From Arenimonas sp. (GTDB taxonomy: Bacteria > Pseudomonadota > Gammaproteobacteria > Xanthomonadales > Xanthomonadaceae), in contig NZ_JALHQI010000004.1 in the NCBI RefSeq assembly GCF_022842045.1, forward strand, positions 16,792 to 80,791: 64,000 bases of DNA, written 5' to 3'. The notes beneath the pieces were generated by a model. That model saw nothing but the letters and a program-made list of their open reading frames with translations, ran no database searches and was not told the origin of the DNA. Positions 45,094 to 53,694 of the stretch are shown here, piece by piece. Made by a program: the position numbers and the translations under genes. The first letter of the stretch is position 1. Each line of letters begins with the position of its first letter.

Positions 45094-47583
45094 ATGGCCC
45101 GTTTTCTTCGCCTGCTGCGTCGGTTGCTTTACTTTTTCGCCGGCCTCGCCCTGCTGGGCATCCTGACCCTCGGGGTCCTCTACTGGCTCATCGCCCCCCG
45201 CCTGCCGGACGTGCAGGAGCTGCGCAACGTGCAGCTCCAGGTGCCCCTGAGCATCTATACCCGCGACGGCCAGCTGATCGCCCTGATCGGCGAGACCCGG
45301 CGCTTCCCGGTGGACATCGACGAGGTCCCGCTGCCGGTCAAGCAGGCCTTCATCGCGATCGAGGACGCGCGTTTCTACGAGCACCCGGGCATCGACTGGC
45401 GCGGCATCTCGCGCGCGGTCTGGCTTCTGGCGACCACCAGCGACCAGCGCGTCCCCGGCGGCAGCACCATCACCCAGCAGGTCGCCCGGCAGTTCTTCCT
45501 GAGCGCGGAGTATTCCTACTCCCGCAAGCTCACCGAGATCTTCCTGGCGCTGAAGATGGAGCGGGAGCTGTCCAAGGACGAGATCCTCGAGCTCTACCTC
45601 AACAAGAGCTTCTTCGGGAACCGCGCCTATGGCGTCGCCGCAGCGGCGGACTACTACTACGGCAAGTCGCTCGACGAACTGACCCTGGCGCAGGCGGCCA
45701 CCCTGGCCTCGATCCCCAAGTTCCCGTCCAGCGGCAACCCGATCATCAACCCGGACCGCGCCCTGGTGCGCCGCAATTACGTGCTGCTGCGCATGCGCGA
45801 GGAAGGGATGATCACCGTGGAGCAGGAGCGTGCCGCGCAGGCGGCGCCGATGGACGCCAGCCCGCATGAGCCCAAGGTCGAAGTCGAGGCGCCCTACGTC
45901 GCCGAGATGGTGCGCGCCGAGATGGAGCAGCGCTACGGTGCCGAGGCCACCACCAGCGGCCTGAGCGTATACACCACGCTCGACGGCGCGCACCAGGCCG
46001 CCGCCGCGCAGTCGGTGCAGGCGGGCCTGCTGGAGTACGACCGCCGCCACGGCTACCGCGGCCCCGAGGCCCAGCTGGAGCTGGCCGAGGGCGAGGACGA
46101 TACGGCGCTGCGCCAGCGTCTGCGCCAGTATCCGTCGCTGGGCGGGTTGCGGGCGGGCATCGTCACTGGTTTCGAGGGCGAGGCCGCCCGCCTGTTCGTG
46201 GCGGGCGCCGAGCCGGTGCTGCTCGACGCCAAGGCCACGCGCTGGGCCGGCAAGCCGCCGCGGCAGCTGCTCAAGCGCGGCGACGTGGTGCGCTACGCGG
46301 CGCTGCCGGTGGCGACGCCGGCCAAGCCCGCGGCCGATGCCGACGCGCCGCCGGCGGCGCCGGAATGGGTGCTGGCCCAGGTGCCGATCGCGCAGGCCGC
46401 CCTGGTGTCGCTGCAGCCGGAGGACGGCGCCATCCGCGCCCTGGTCGGCGGCTTCAGCTTCGGCCTGAACAAGTTCAACCGCGCCACCCAGGCCCAGCGC
46501 CTGCCGGGCTCGAGCTTCAAGCCGTTTGTCTACGCGGCGGCGTTCGAGCGGGGCTTCTCGCCGGCCAGCATCGTGCTCGACGCGCCGGTGGTCTTCCGCG
46601 ACCGCGCCGGCAACGTCTGGCGCCCGCAGAACGACGCCGGCAACTTCGCCGGCCCGATGCGCCTGCGCGAGGCACTCGTGCAGTCGCGCAACCTCGTGTC
46701 GGTGCGGTTGCTCGACGCCATCGGCGTGGACTTCGCCAGCCGCTACATCACCCAGTTTGGCTTCAGCCAGGAAAGCCTGCCGCCGAACCTGTCGATGTCG
46801 CTGGGCACCTCCTCGCTGACGCCGCTGTCGATCGCGCGCGGCTACGCGGTGTTCTCCAACGGGGGCTATCGAATCGACCCCTGGTTCATCGACAAGGTGC
46901 TCGACCGCAACGGCCAGGTGCTGAGCCAGGCCAGCCCGGCGCGCGCCTGCCGCGGCTGCCCGGGCCGGGCCGCCGGCGAGACCCGCGCCACGACCGTGGT
47001 GGACGGCTTCGATTTCGGCAGCGCGCCGGCTCCCGTGGCCGCGCCCGAGGCCCCGGCGGCCACCGAGCCTGTGCCCGAGGGCGAGCTCGTGCTGGCGCCG
47101 CGCGCGATCGACGAGCGCACCGCGTTCCTGGTCCGCTCGCTGATGAAGGACGTGGTCAAGCGCGGCACCGCCACCGCCGCGCGCGTGCTCGAGCGCGAGG
47201 ACATCGGCGGCAAGACCGGCTCGACCAACGATTACCGCGACGCCTGGTTCTCCGGCTTTGGCGGCGACCTGGTCACCACGGTCTGGGTCGGCAAGGACGA
47301 CTTCAACCCGCTGGGCCGGGGCGAGTACGGCGGCCGCGCCGCACTGCCGATCTGGATCGGCTACATGCGCGCGGCACTCGATGGCGTGCCGGTGCAGGAG
47401 CCGGCGGTGCCGGCCGGCGTGGTGGTCGCCTCGGTGGACGCCGCCAGCGGGCGCATCGTGCCCGAGGGTACGCCCGGCTCGATCGTCGACTACTTCAAGG
47501 CCGAGGAATACGACCGCATCAGCAGCAGCGGCTTCGACCTCGATCCGGAGCTGAGCAACGAAGAGGCCTTCGACATCTTCTGA
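45094..47583 (+). CDS. mrcA: Penicillin-binding protein 1A (class A, bifunctional)
   Basis: 829 residues. A membrane anchor (about 10-32) is followed by the glycosyltransferase domain with the catalytic Glu90 in IEDARFYEHPG and GGSTITQQVARQFFL. A long insert (about 310-430, Ala/Pro-rich) and the transpeptidase domain follow, with SSFK (Ser473/Lys476), SRN and KTGS (Lys707-Thr-Gly-Ser710). It builds peptidoglycan strands and cross-links them. The ATG at 45094 follows a GGGAGAGG Shine-Dalgarno; upstream frame is not coding. It is divergent from pilM, a conserved arrangement. Confidence 0.96.
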   Translation: MARFLRLLRRLLYFFAGLALLGILTLGVLYWLIAPRLPDVQELRNVQLQVPLSIYTRDGQLIALIGETRRFPVDIDEVPLPVKQAFIAIEDARFYEHPGIDWRGISRAVWLLATTSDQRVPGGSTITQQVARQFFLSAEYSYSRKLTEIFLALKMERELSKDEILELYLNKSFFGNRAYGVAAAADYYYGKSLDELTLAQAATLASIPKFPSSGNPIINPDRALVRRNYVLLRMREEGMITVEQERAAQAAPMDASPHEPKVEVEAPYVAEMVRAEMEQRYGAEATTSGLSVYTTLDGAHQAAAAQSVQAGLLEYDRRHGYRGPEAQLELAEGEDDTALRQRLRQYPSLGGLRAGIVTGFEGEAARLFVAGAEPVLLDAKATRWAGKPPRQLLKRGDVVRYAALPVATPAKPAADADAPPAAPEWVLAQVPIAQAALVSLQPEDGAIRALVGGFSFGLNKFNRATQAQRLPGSSFKPFVYAAAFERGFSPASIVLDAPVVFRDRAGNVWRPQNDAGNFAGPMRLREALVQSRNLVSVRLLDAIGVDFASRYITQFGFSQESLPPNLSMSLGTSSLTPLSIARGYAVFSNGGYRIDPWFIDKVLDRNGQVLSQASPARACRGCPGRAAGETRATTVVDGFDFGSAPAPVAAPEAPAATEPVPEGELVLAPRAIDERTAFLVRSLMKDVVKRGTATAARVLEREDIGGKTGSTNDYRDAWFSGFGGDLVTTVWVGKDDFNPLGRGEYGGRAALPIWIGYMRAALDGVPVQEPAVPAGVVVASVDAASGRIVPEGTPGSIVDYFKAEEYDRISSSGFDLDPELSNEEAFDIF

Positions 47584-47600
47584 AGGCCCGGACGCCCGCC

Positions 47601-48221
47601 ATGAGTCCCCGCCGCGAAGACGACCCCCGCACGCGCCAACGCCGGCAGCAGCTGGCGCAGGAGGCGGCGAGGCTGCTGGCGACCGGGGCTCAGCAGGATC
47701 CGGCCCGCGCCCTGCGCAAGGCCGCCGAGCGGCTCGGGATCCGCGACGAATCGGTGTTCCCCGGCGGCGACGAGATCCGCGAAGCGCTGCAGGCGCACCA
47801 GCGGCTGTTCGGCGGCGACGCCCCCTCCTCCCGACGCCAGGCCCTCCGGGAGGCCGCCCTGGAGGCGATGGCGTTCTTCACCGCCTTCGACCCGCGCCTG
47901 GCCGGCGCGGCGCTGGAGGGCCTGGTGGACGCCCACACGCCGGTCTGCCTGCACCTGCATGCCGATGACCCGGACGCGGTCGCCCACTTCCTGCACGACC
48001 AGCGCATACCTGCCGCGCAGGGCACGCGCCGCCTGCGGCTGTCGCGCGACCAGGCCACGCCCCTGCCCTGCTGGGAATTCGAAGCCGGCGGCATTGCCTT
48101 CGAGCTGTGGGTGCTGCCGGTGGCGGCCCTGCGCCAGGCGCCGCTGGAACCCCTCGAAGACCGCCCGATGCGCCGCGCCACCGCCAGCGCCCTCCGCCAA
48201 CTAATCGCCACCGGCGACTGA
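47601..48221 (+). CDS. Conserved hypothetical protein
   Basis: 206 residues, no signal peptide or membrane segment. It is rich in Arg, Ala and Asp. Segments are a helical N-terminal half (QQLAQEAARLLATGA, ALRKAAERLGI) and a C-terminal part with FELWVLPVAALRQAPLEPLEDRPMRRATASALRQLI. I do not recognise a family. The gene begins 17 bases after the PBP1A stop and is probably cotranscribed. It is followed by a large hairpin that should end transcription. Reading frame choice is supported by consistent codon use. Confidence 0.65.
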   Translation: MSPRREDDPRTRQRRQQLAQEAARLLATGAQQDPARALRKAAERLGIRDESVFPGGDEIREALQAHQRLFGGDAPSSRRQALREAALEAMAFFTAFDPRLAGAALEGLVDAHTPVCLHLHADDPDAVAHFLHDQRIPAAQGTRRLRLSRDQATPLPCWEFEAGGIAFELWVLPVAALRQAPLEPLEDRPMRRATASALRQLIATGD

Positions 48222-48227
48222 AAGAAG

Positions 48228-48302
48228 AAGCGGCACCCGGCTCGTTTCCGTCCACCGTGGGATTCAGTCCCATGGTGGATGGAAACGAGCCGGGTGCCGC
48301 TT
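48228..48302. terminator. Large bidirectional terminator-like palindrome
   Basis: The arms AAGCGGCACCCGGCTCG..., 48228-48262, pair with 48268-48302 with a small loop (ttcag) and one or two unpaired bases. On the plus strand it is followed by TTTGGTT, on the minus strand by CTTCTTTC. It lies between two converging genes (the 206-residue protein and gltA), so it can stop transcription from both sides. Confidence 0.75.
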
Positions 48303-48313
48303 TGGTTCCTAGC

Positions 48314-49603
48314 TCAGCGCTTCTCGAGGGGGACGTAGTCGCGGTTGCCGGCGCCGGTGTAGATCTGGCGCGGGCGGCCGATCTTGGCCTCCGGGTCGGT
48401 CTGCTGTTCCAGCCAGTGCGAGACCCAACCGGCGGTGCGGGCGATGGCGAACATCACCGTGAACATCTCGGTCGGGATGCCCAGCGCCTTGTAGATGATG
48501 CCGGAGTAGAAGTCGACGTTCGGGTAGAGCTTGCGCTGGATGAAGTAGTCGTCCTTGAGCGCGGCCTCCTCCAGGCGCATCGCCACTTCCAGCATCGGGT
48601 CGTTGACGCCCAGGTCGGCGAGGACCTTGTGGCACATCTCGCGGATGATGGTCGCGCGCGGGTCGAAGTTCTTGTAAACGCGATGGCCGAAGCCCATCAG
48701 GCGGAAGCCCGAGTTCTTGTCCTTGGCGCGGTCGACGGCCTTGGCCACGTCTTCCGGGCGGCCGATCTCGGCCAGCATCTTCAGCACCGCCTCGTTGGCG
48801 CCGCCGTGCGCCGGGCCCCAGAGCGCGGCCACGCCCGCGGCGACGCAGGCGTAGGGGTTGGCGCCGGTGGAACCGACCAGGCGAACGGTCGAGGTGGAGG
48901 CGTTCTGCTCGTGGTCGGCGTGCAGGATGAACAGCAGGTCCAGCGCCTTGGCGGCGACCGGCTTGAGCATCAGCGGCTCGCTGGGCACCTCGAACATCAT
49001 GTGCAGGAAGCGCTCGACGTACTCCAGGTTGTTGCGCGGGTAGCGCACCGGCCAGCCGATGGAATAGCGGTAGCAGGCAGCGGCGATGGTCGGGACCTTG
49101 GCCAGCAGGCGGATCGCGGCCATGCGGCGCTGCTCGGGATCCTCGAGGTCGAGGTCGCTGTGGTAGAAGGCGGCCAGCGAGCCGATCATGCCGCACAGCA
49201 TCGCCATCGGATGCGCATCGTGCCGGAAGCCGCCAAGGAAGCCCTTGAAGGCCTCGTGCATCATCGTGTGGTGGGTGACCTCGTGCTCGAACTTGTCGAA
49301 CTGGGCCGGCGTCGGCAGCTCGCCGTTCATCAGCAGGTAGCTGGTCTCGAGGAAGTTCGAGTGCTTGGCCAGCTGCTCGATCGGGTAGCCGCGGTAGAGC
49401 AGCACGCCCTCGTCGCCGTCGATGTAGGTCACCGCGCTGCGGCAGCTGGCGGTCGCCACGAAGCCGGGGTCGTAGGTGAACATGCCGGTTTCTTTCGGCA
49501 GGCGCGTGATGTCGACGCAAGGCGCGCCAAGGGTGCCGGAATAGACGGGAAGCTCGACGTTCTTGCCGGCGGCGTTGAGCACGACGCTCTTGTTGTCGGA
49601 CAC
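48314..49603 (-). CDS. gltA: Citrate synthase (type II)
   Basis: 429 residues. It condenses acetyl-CoA with oxaloacetate at the start of the TCA cycle. Conserved blocks include [72 protein letters not shown] and [14 protein letters not shown]. The start is GTG at 49601-49603 with AAAGGAG 7 bases before it; an upstream in-frame codon lacks such a site. It is the large hexameric bacterial type. Confidence 0.97.
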   Translation of the reverse strand: MSDNKSVVLNAAGKNVELPVYSGTLGAPCVDITRLPKETGMFTYDPGFVATASCRSAVTYIDGDEGVLLYRGYPIEQLAKHSNFLETSYLLMNGELPTPAQFDKFEHEVTHHTMMHEAFKGFLGGFRHDAHPMAMLCGMIGSLAAFYHSDLDLEDPEQRRMAAIRLLAKVPTIAAACYRYSIGWPVRYPRNNLEYVERFLHMMFEVPSEPLMLKPVAAKALDLLFILHADHEQNASTSTVRLVGSTGANPYACVAAGVAALWGPAHGGANEAVLKMLAEIGRPEDVAKAVDRAKDKNSGFRLMGFGHRVYKNFDPRATIIREMCHKVLADLGVNDPMLEVAMRLEEAALKDDYFIQRKLYPNVDFYSGIIYKALGIPTEMFTVMFAIARTAGWVSHWLEQQTDPEAKIGRPRQIYTGAGNRDYVPLEKR

Positions 49604-49777
49604 GGGCTGACTCCTTTCAGGGGGCGCAATCCGCATCCTCGAAGGGCTCTGGCGCGGCGTTCGCTGGTATCAAATCGAAGGCGCCGCCGGGGCGGTCACC
49701 ATGCGCCGAAGTATCTCACAGCGCCCGCGGACAAGTCAGTGACGGGGGAATGAACCTTGGTCGGGGGGTCGCCAACG

Positions 49778-49800
49778 AAAAAGGCCGCCCGGGGGCGGCC
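49778..49800 (-). terminator. Rho-independent terminator after rpmE2
   Basis: On the minus strand GGCCGCCCCC and GGGCGGCC (49783-49800) form a stem followed by TTTTT. TTTCCTC on the other side makes it possibly bidirectional. It lies 38 bases after the rpmE2 stop. Confidence 0.85.
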
Positions 49801-49838
49801 TTTCCTCGCCTGGCCCGGGACGGGCCCGGGCGGCGCGC

Positions 49839-50081
49839 TTACTTGGCGTAGCGCTGGCGGAAGCGGTCGATGCGGCCGCCGGTGTCCATGACCTTCTGCT
49901 TGCCCGTGTAGAACGGGTGCGAGGCGGAGGTGATGTCGACCTTGATCAGGGCGTATTCCTTGCCGTCGGTCCACTTGATCGTCTCCTTCGAGGAGAGCGT
50001 GGAGCGGGTCAGGAAAGCGAAGTCGGAGGACAGGTCCTGGAAGACGACTTCTTTGTAGTTCGGATGGATGTCGGCCTTCAT
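49839..50081 (-). CDS. rpmE2: Ribosomal protein L31 type B
   Basis: 80 residues. The family N-terminus [23 protein letters not shown] and [26 protein letters not shown] at the end are typical. There are no cysteines, so this is the zinc-free (C-minus) form of L31. In many bacteria the zinc-binding form is replaced by this one under zinc shortage; no Zur box is apparent in the short upstream region. The upstream ATG at 50079-50081 is the family start. Confidence 0.97.
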   Translation of the reverse strand: MKADIHPNYKEVVFQDLSSDFAFLTRSTLSSKETIKWTDGKEYALIKVDITSASHPFYTGKQKVMDTGGRIDRFRQRYAK

Positions 50082-50159
50082 GGCAATTGCTCCGCCGGGT
50101 TTGCGTGGGGAAAGACCGGAATTATAGGCCGGGCCCGGGCTCCGTCGCAAGCCCGGGGC

Positions 50160-51095
50160 TCAGGCGCCCAGGGCGGCCCGGATCAGGGCCTCGAACCGGG
50201 CCTGGTCGAAGGCCATCACGATCCGGGCGTTGGCCGGGCGGCCGGTGCGCTGCTGCCAGTCCACCAGCGTGGCGCCGCGGCTGAGCCGGCCCTCCAGCTC
50301 CACCGCCAGGTAGCGCGATTCGGCCCGGGCCACGCCGTCCGGGTGCAGGGCCGCCGCCATGGCCAGGGCGTCGGCGCTGTGCCACAGGGCCCCGCGCTTG
50401 CCCTCGGACCACTGCCGGGTGAATCGGGAAATGCCGTCGTAGAACCGGGCCCGGTGGTCGCCCGAGCCCAGCCAGCCCTCGAAGTCCCGGTGCAGGAAGC
50501 CGTGCCGGACCACCGCCTCCCAGTCGGCCAGCTCGAAGGCCGGGAAGCCCCGGAACACCACGTCGGCGGCTTCGGGATCGAAGGCGATGTTGAATTCGGC
50601 CGGGATCGAGGTGTTGCCCTGCCCCGTCACCGCACCGCCCATCACGACCAGCCGGCCAACCCGCGACGGCAACGTCGGGTCCAAGCGCAGCGCCAGCGCC
50701 AGGTTGGTCAGCGGGCCCAGCGTGACCAGCAGCAGGCGCCCGGCGTATTCATGCGAGAAACGGAGGATGGCCAGCGCCGCATGCTCGGCCTCGGCCTGGC
50801 GCACGGCCGGCACGTAGCCGGTGTCGCCGAAGCCGTCCTGCCCGTGCACGTAGGCCGCGTCGGCCGCGTCATGCACCAGCGGCACCGGGCAGCCGGCGTA
50901 GACCGGCACGTCCACGCCCGCGACTTCGCAGAGCTTGAGGGCGTTGGCCACGGTGTGGCGCAGGCCGACGTTGCCGGCGGTGATGGTGAGGCCCAGCAGC
51001 CGGTGGCGCGGGTCGTGGAAGGCCATCAGCAGGGCCAGGGCGTCATCCACGCCCGGGTCGGTATCGATCAGCAGCGGGATGCGGTCGTCGGTCAT
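50160..51095 (-). CDS. Nucleoside hydrolase (inosine-uridine preferring family)
   Basis: 311 residues. The calcium-binding motif LLIDTDPGVDDALALLMA at the N-terminus is the family signature. Further blocks are the GNTSIPAEFNIAFDPEAADVVF stretch, the LVTLGPLTNLALAL region and the active-site WHSADALAMAAAL near the end. It splits ribonucleosides into base and ribose. It follows recG on the same strand by 17 bases and has a good ATG; the long upstream open frame is the recG shadow. Substrate (purine or pyrimidine) cannot be decided. Confidence 0.94.
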   Translation of the reverse strand: MTDDRIPLLIDTDPGVDDALALLMAFHDPRHRLLGLTITAGNVGLRHTVANALKLCEVAGVDVPVYAGCPVPLVHDAADAAYVHGQDGFGDTGYVPAVRQAEAEHAALAILRFSHEYAGRLLLVTLGPLTNLALALRLDPTLPSRVGRLVVMGGAVTGQGNTSIPAEFNIAFDPEAADVVFRGFPAFELADWEAVVRHGFLHRDFEGWLGSGDHRARFYDGISRFTRQWSEGKRGALWHSADALAMAAALHPDGVARAESRYLAVELEGRLSRGATLVDWQQRTGRPANARIVMAFDQARFEALIRAALGA

Positions 51096-51112
51096 GCCGC
51101 GATTATGCCGGC

Positions 51113-53242
51113 TCAGGCACCGGCGAAGCGTGCCGCGCCGCCCACCCAGCGCTGCACGAGGCGGTCCGCGATCCCCGGCGCCTCGGCCAGCAGCTGGTCC
51201 GCGGCGCGGTGCACCTCCGGCAGCAGGTCGGCGTCGCGCACCAGGTCGGCAACGCGGAAGCTGGCCAGGCCGGTCTGGCGCGTGCCCAGAAGTTCGCCCG
51301 GGCCGCGCAGCTCGAGGTCCTTCTCGGCGATCAGGAAGCCGTCGGTGCTGGCCCGCATCACCTCCAGCCGCTCGCGCGCCATCTGCGACAGCGGCGGCTT
51401 GAACATCAGCACGCAGCTCGACGCCGCCGCGCCGCGGCCCACGCGCCCGCGCAGCTGGTGCAGCTGGGCCAGCCCCAGCCGCTCGGCGTTCTCGATCACC
51501 ATCAGGCTGGCGTTGGGCACGTCCACGCCGACCTCGATCACGGTGGTGGCCACCAGCAGGTTGAGCTCGCCGGCCTTGAAGGCGGCCATCACCGCCTGTT
51601 TCTCCGCGGGCTTCATGCGCCCGTGCAGCAGGCCCAGGCGAAGCTCGGGCAGCGCGGCACCCAACTGTTCGAAAGTGGTCTGCGCGGCCTGCGCCTCCAC
51701 TTCCTCGCTGTCTTCGATCAGGGTGCAGACCCAGTAGGCCTGGCGGCCCTCGGCGCAGGCGGCGCGGATGCGCTCGACCACGTCGCCGCGGCGATCGCCG
51801 CTGATCGCCACGGTCTGCACCGGCGTGCGGCCCGGCGGCATTTCGTCGATCACCGACACGTCCAGGTCGGCATAGGCCGACATCGCCAGCGTGCGCGGGA
51901 TCGGGGTGGCGGTCATCACCAGCTGGTGCGGCACCTGGGCGCCGCTCAGGCCCTTGTCGCGCAGCGCCAGCCGCTGGTGCACGCCGAACCGGTGCTGCTC
52001 GTCCACGATGGCCAGCGCCAGGCTCGAGAACACCACCTTGTCCTGCATCAGCGCATGCGTGCCCACGACCACCTGGGCGCGGCCCGAGGCGATCTCCTCG
52101 AGCACGGCCGCGCGCGCCTTGCCGGTGACCTTGCCGGCCAGCCACGCGACCTGCAGGCCCAGCGGCCCGAGCCAGGCCCGGAAGTTGGCCAGGTGCTGCT
52201 CGGCCAGCAGCTCGGTCGGCGCCATCAGCGCCACCTGGCGGCCGGCCTCGACCGCATTGGCGGCGGCCAGCGCCGCCACCACGGTCTTGCCGCTGCCAAC
52301 GTCGCCCTGCACCAGCCGCAGCATCGGCTCCGGGCGCGCCATGTCCTGCGCCACTTCGGACAGCACGCGCTGCTGGGCGCCGGTGAGCTTGAACTTCAGG
52401 CCCGCGCGCAGGGCGGTGGCCAGCTTGCCCTTGGGACGAACCGGCATCGCGCCGTGCGCGCGCAGGGCGATGCGCTGGCGGCGCAGGCTGAGGTGGTGCG
52501 CCAGCAGTTCCTCCAGCGCCAGCCGGCGCTGCGCCGGATGGATGCCGAGCTCGAATTCGCGCAGGTCGGCATCGGGCGGCGGACGGTGCGCCGTCAGCAG
52601 CGCCTCGCGCAGCGTCGGCAGCTGCAGGCGCTGGCGCAGGCCGGCCGGCAGCAGCTCCAGCTCCTCCGCCGGCGGCAGCCGGCGGAGCGCCTCTCCCACG
52701 AGCCGCGACAGCGACTGCGGCCCCAATCCCTCGACCGCGGGATAGACCGGATCGAGCCGGTCGCGGACGACCGTGTCGCCTTCTTCGGCCAGCAGCTTGT
52801 AGCTGGGGTGCACCATTTCCAGCCCGTGCTGGCCGGGCCGCGCCTCGCCGTAGGCGAGGATGCGCCGTCCCGGCACGAACTGCGCCAACTGCGCCCGGTT
52901 GAAGTGGAAGAAGCGCAGCACCAGCCCCCCGAAGGAGCCGTCGCGGATCGCGACGCGCAGCATCGGCCGGAACCGGAAGCTGCGCTCCACCGCCTCCACC
53001 CGGCCTTCGACCTGGGCCGATACGCCTGGCTGCAGCGCGCCGATTGGTGTCACCCGGGTGCGGTCTTCATACCGCAGCGGCAGGTGCAGCCACAGGTCCT
53101 GCAGGCTCAGCAGGCCGCGCGCGGCGAGCTTTTCAGCCACTTTCGGGCCGACGCCCGGCAGCGCGGACAGGGCCTCGGCCCCGGACGGCGCCAGCGCCGG
53201 TTCCGGGCCGCGGGTGCTGCGGCGGCGCGGCGGCGCGGCCAT
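51113..53242 (-). CDS. recG: ATP-dependent DNA helicase RecG
   Basis: 709 residues. The N-terminal wedge domain is followed by a helicase core with Walker A GDVGSGKTVVAALAAANAVE, Walker B IVDEQHRFGVHQR, motif III VMTATPIPRTLAMSAYAD and the motifs V/VI block VATTVIEVGVDVPNASLMVIENAERLGLAQLHQLRGRVGRG. RecG remodels branched DNA such as stalled forks and Holliday junctions. Start ATG is 4 bases after the ridA stop. Confidence 0.97.
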   Translation of the reverse strand: MAAPPRRRSTRGPEPALAPSGAEALSALPGVGPKVAEKLAARGLLSLQDLWLHLPLRYEDRTRVTPIGALQPGVSAQVEGRVEAVERSFRFRPMLRVAIRDGSFGGLVLRFFHFNRAQLAQFVPGRRILAYGEARPGQHGLEMVHPSYKLLAEEGDTVVRDRLDPVYPAVEGLGPQSLSRLVGEALRRLPPAEELELLPAGLRQRLQLPTLREALLTAHRPPPDADLREFELGIHPAQRRLALEELLAHHLSLRRQRIALRAHGAMPVRPKGKLATALRAGLKFKLTGAQQRVLSEVAQDMARPEPMLRLVQGDVGSGKTVVAALAAANAVEAGRQVALMAPTELLAEQHLANFRAWLGPLGLQVAWLAGKVTGKARAAVLEEIASGRAQVVVGTHALMQDKVVFSSLALAIVDEQHRFGVHQRLALRDKGLSGAQVPHQLVMTATPIPRTLAMSAYADLDVSVIDEMPPGRTPVQTVAISGDRRGDVVERIRAACAEGRQAYWVCTLIEDSEEVEAQAAQTTFEQLGAALPELRLGLLHGRMKPAEKQAVMAAFKAGELNLLVATTVIEVGVDVPNASLMVIENAERLGLAQLHQLRGRVGRGAAASSCVLMFKPPLSQMARERLEVMRASTDGFLIAEKDLELRGPGELLGTRQTGLASFRVADLVRDADLLPEVHRAADQLLAEAPGIADRLVQRWVGGAARFAGA

Positions 53243-53246
53243 CGTC

Positions 53247-53630
53247 TCAGCCGGTGACCAGGACCGCGTCGACCTCGACCCGCGCCCCCTTCGGCAGGCC
53301 GGCGACCTGGATGGTCGAGCGGGCCGGGTACGGCGCCTGGAAATACTCGGCCATCACCGCGTTCACCTGGGCGAAGTCGGACAGGTCCATCACGTAGATG
53401 CCGACCCGCACCACGCCGTCTAGCGAACCGCCCGCGGCCTCGCACACGGCCTTGAGGTTGTCGAACACGCGCCGGGTCTGGGTGCTGATGTCGCCGGTGA
53501 CCAGCTCGCCGGTGGCCGGGTCGAGCGGGATCTGGCCCGACAGGTAGACGGTGCCGCCGGCGCGCACGGCCTGGGAATACGGCCCGATGGCGGCGGGGGC
53601 GCGCTCGGTGCTGATCGGATCGCGGGACAT
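53247..53630 (-). CDS. ridA: RidA-family reactive intermediate/imine deaminase
   Basis: 127 residues. [27 protein letters not shown] and the VDAVLVTG end are family signatures, and the conserved Arg in [10 protein letters not shown] is present. RidA removes reactive enamines/imines such as 2-aminoacrylate. It sits between spoT (64 bases upstream) and recG (4 bases downstream), all on the minus strand. The order spoT-ridA-recG is common in xanthomonads as far as I know. Confidence 0.96.
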   Translation of the reverse strand: MSRDPISTERAPAAIGPYSQAVRAGGTVYLSGQIPLDPATGELVTGDISTQTRRVFDNLKAVCEAAGGSLDGVVRVGIYVMDLSDFAQVNAVMAEYFQAPYPARSTIQVAGLPKGARVEVDAVLVTG

Positions 53631-53655
53631 GGCGTGCCTCGTCAGGATGGGGAAG

Positions 53656-53680
53656 TGGGATTGTAGGAGCCGCGCGCCGC
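53656..53680 (+). repeat. Partial GTAGGAG-headed REP-like unit
   Basis: TTGTAGGAGCCGCGCGCCGCAGCGGC lies between ridA and spoT. It has the head GTAGGAG and a small inner GC-rich hairpin. It is a single, incomplete unit of the REP-like family seen at 17354 and 55935. Confidence 0.45.
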
Positions 53681-53694
53681 AGCGGCCAGACGAC

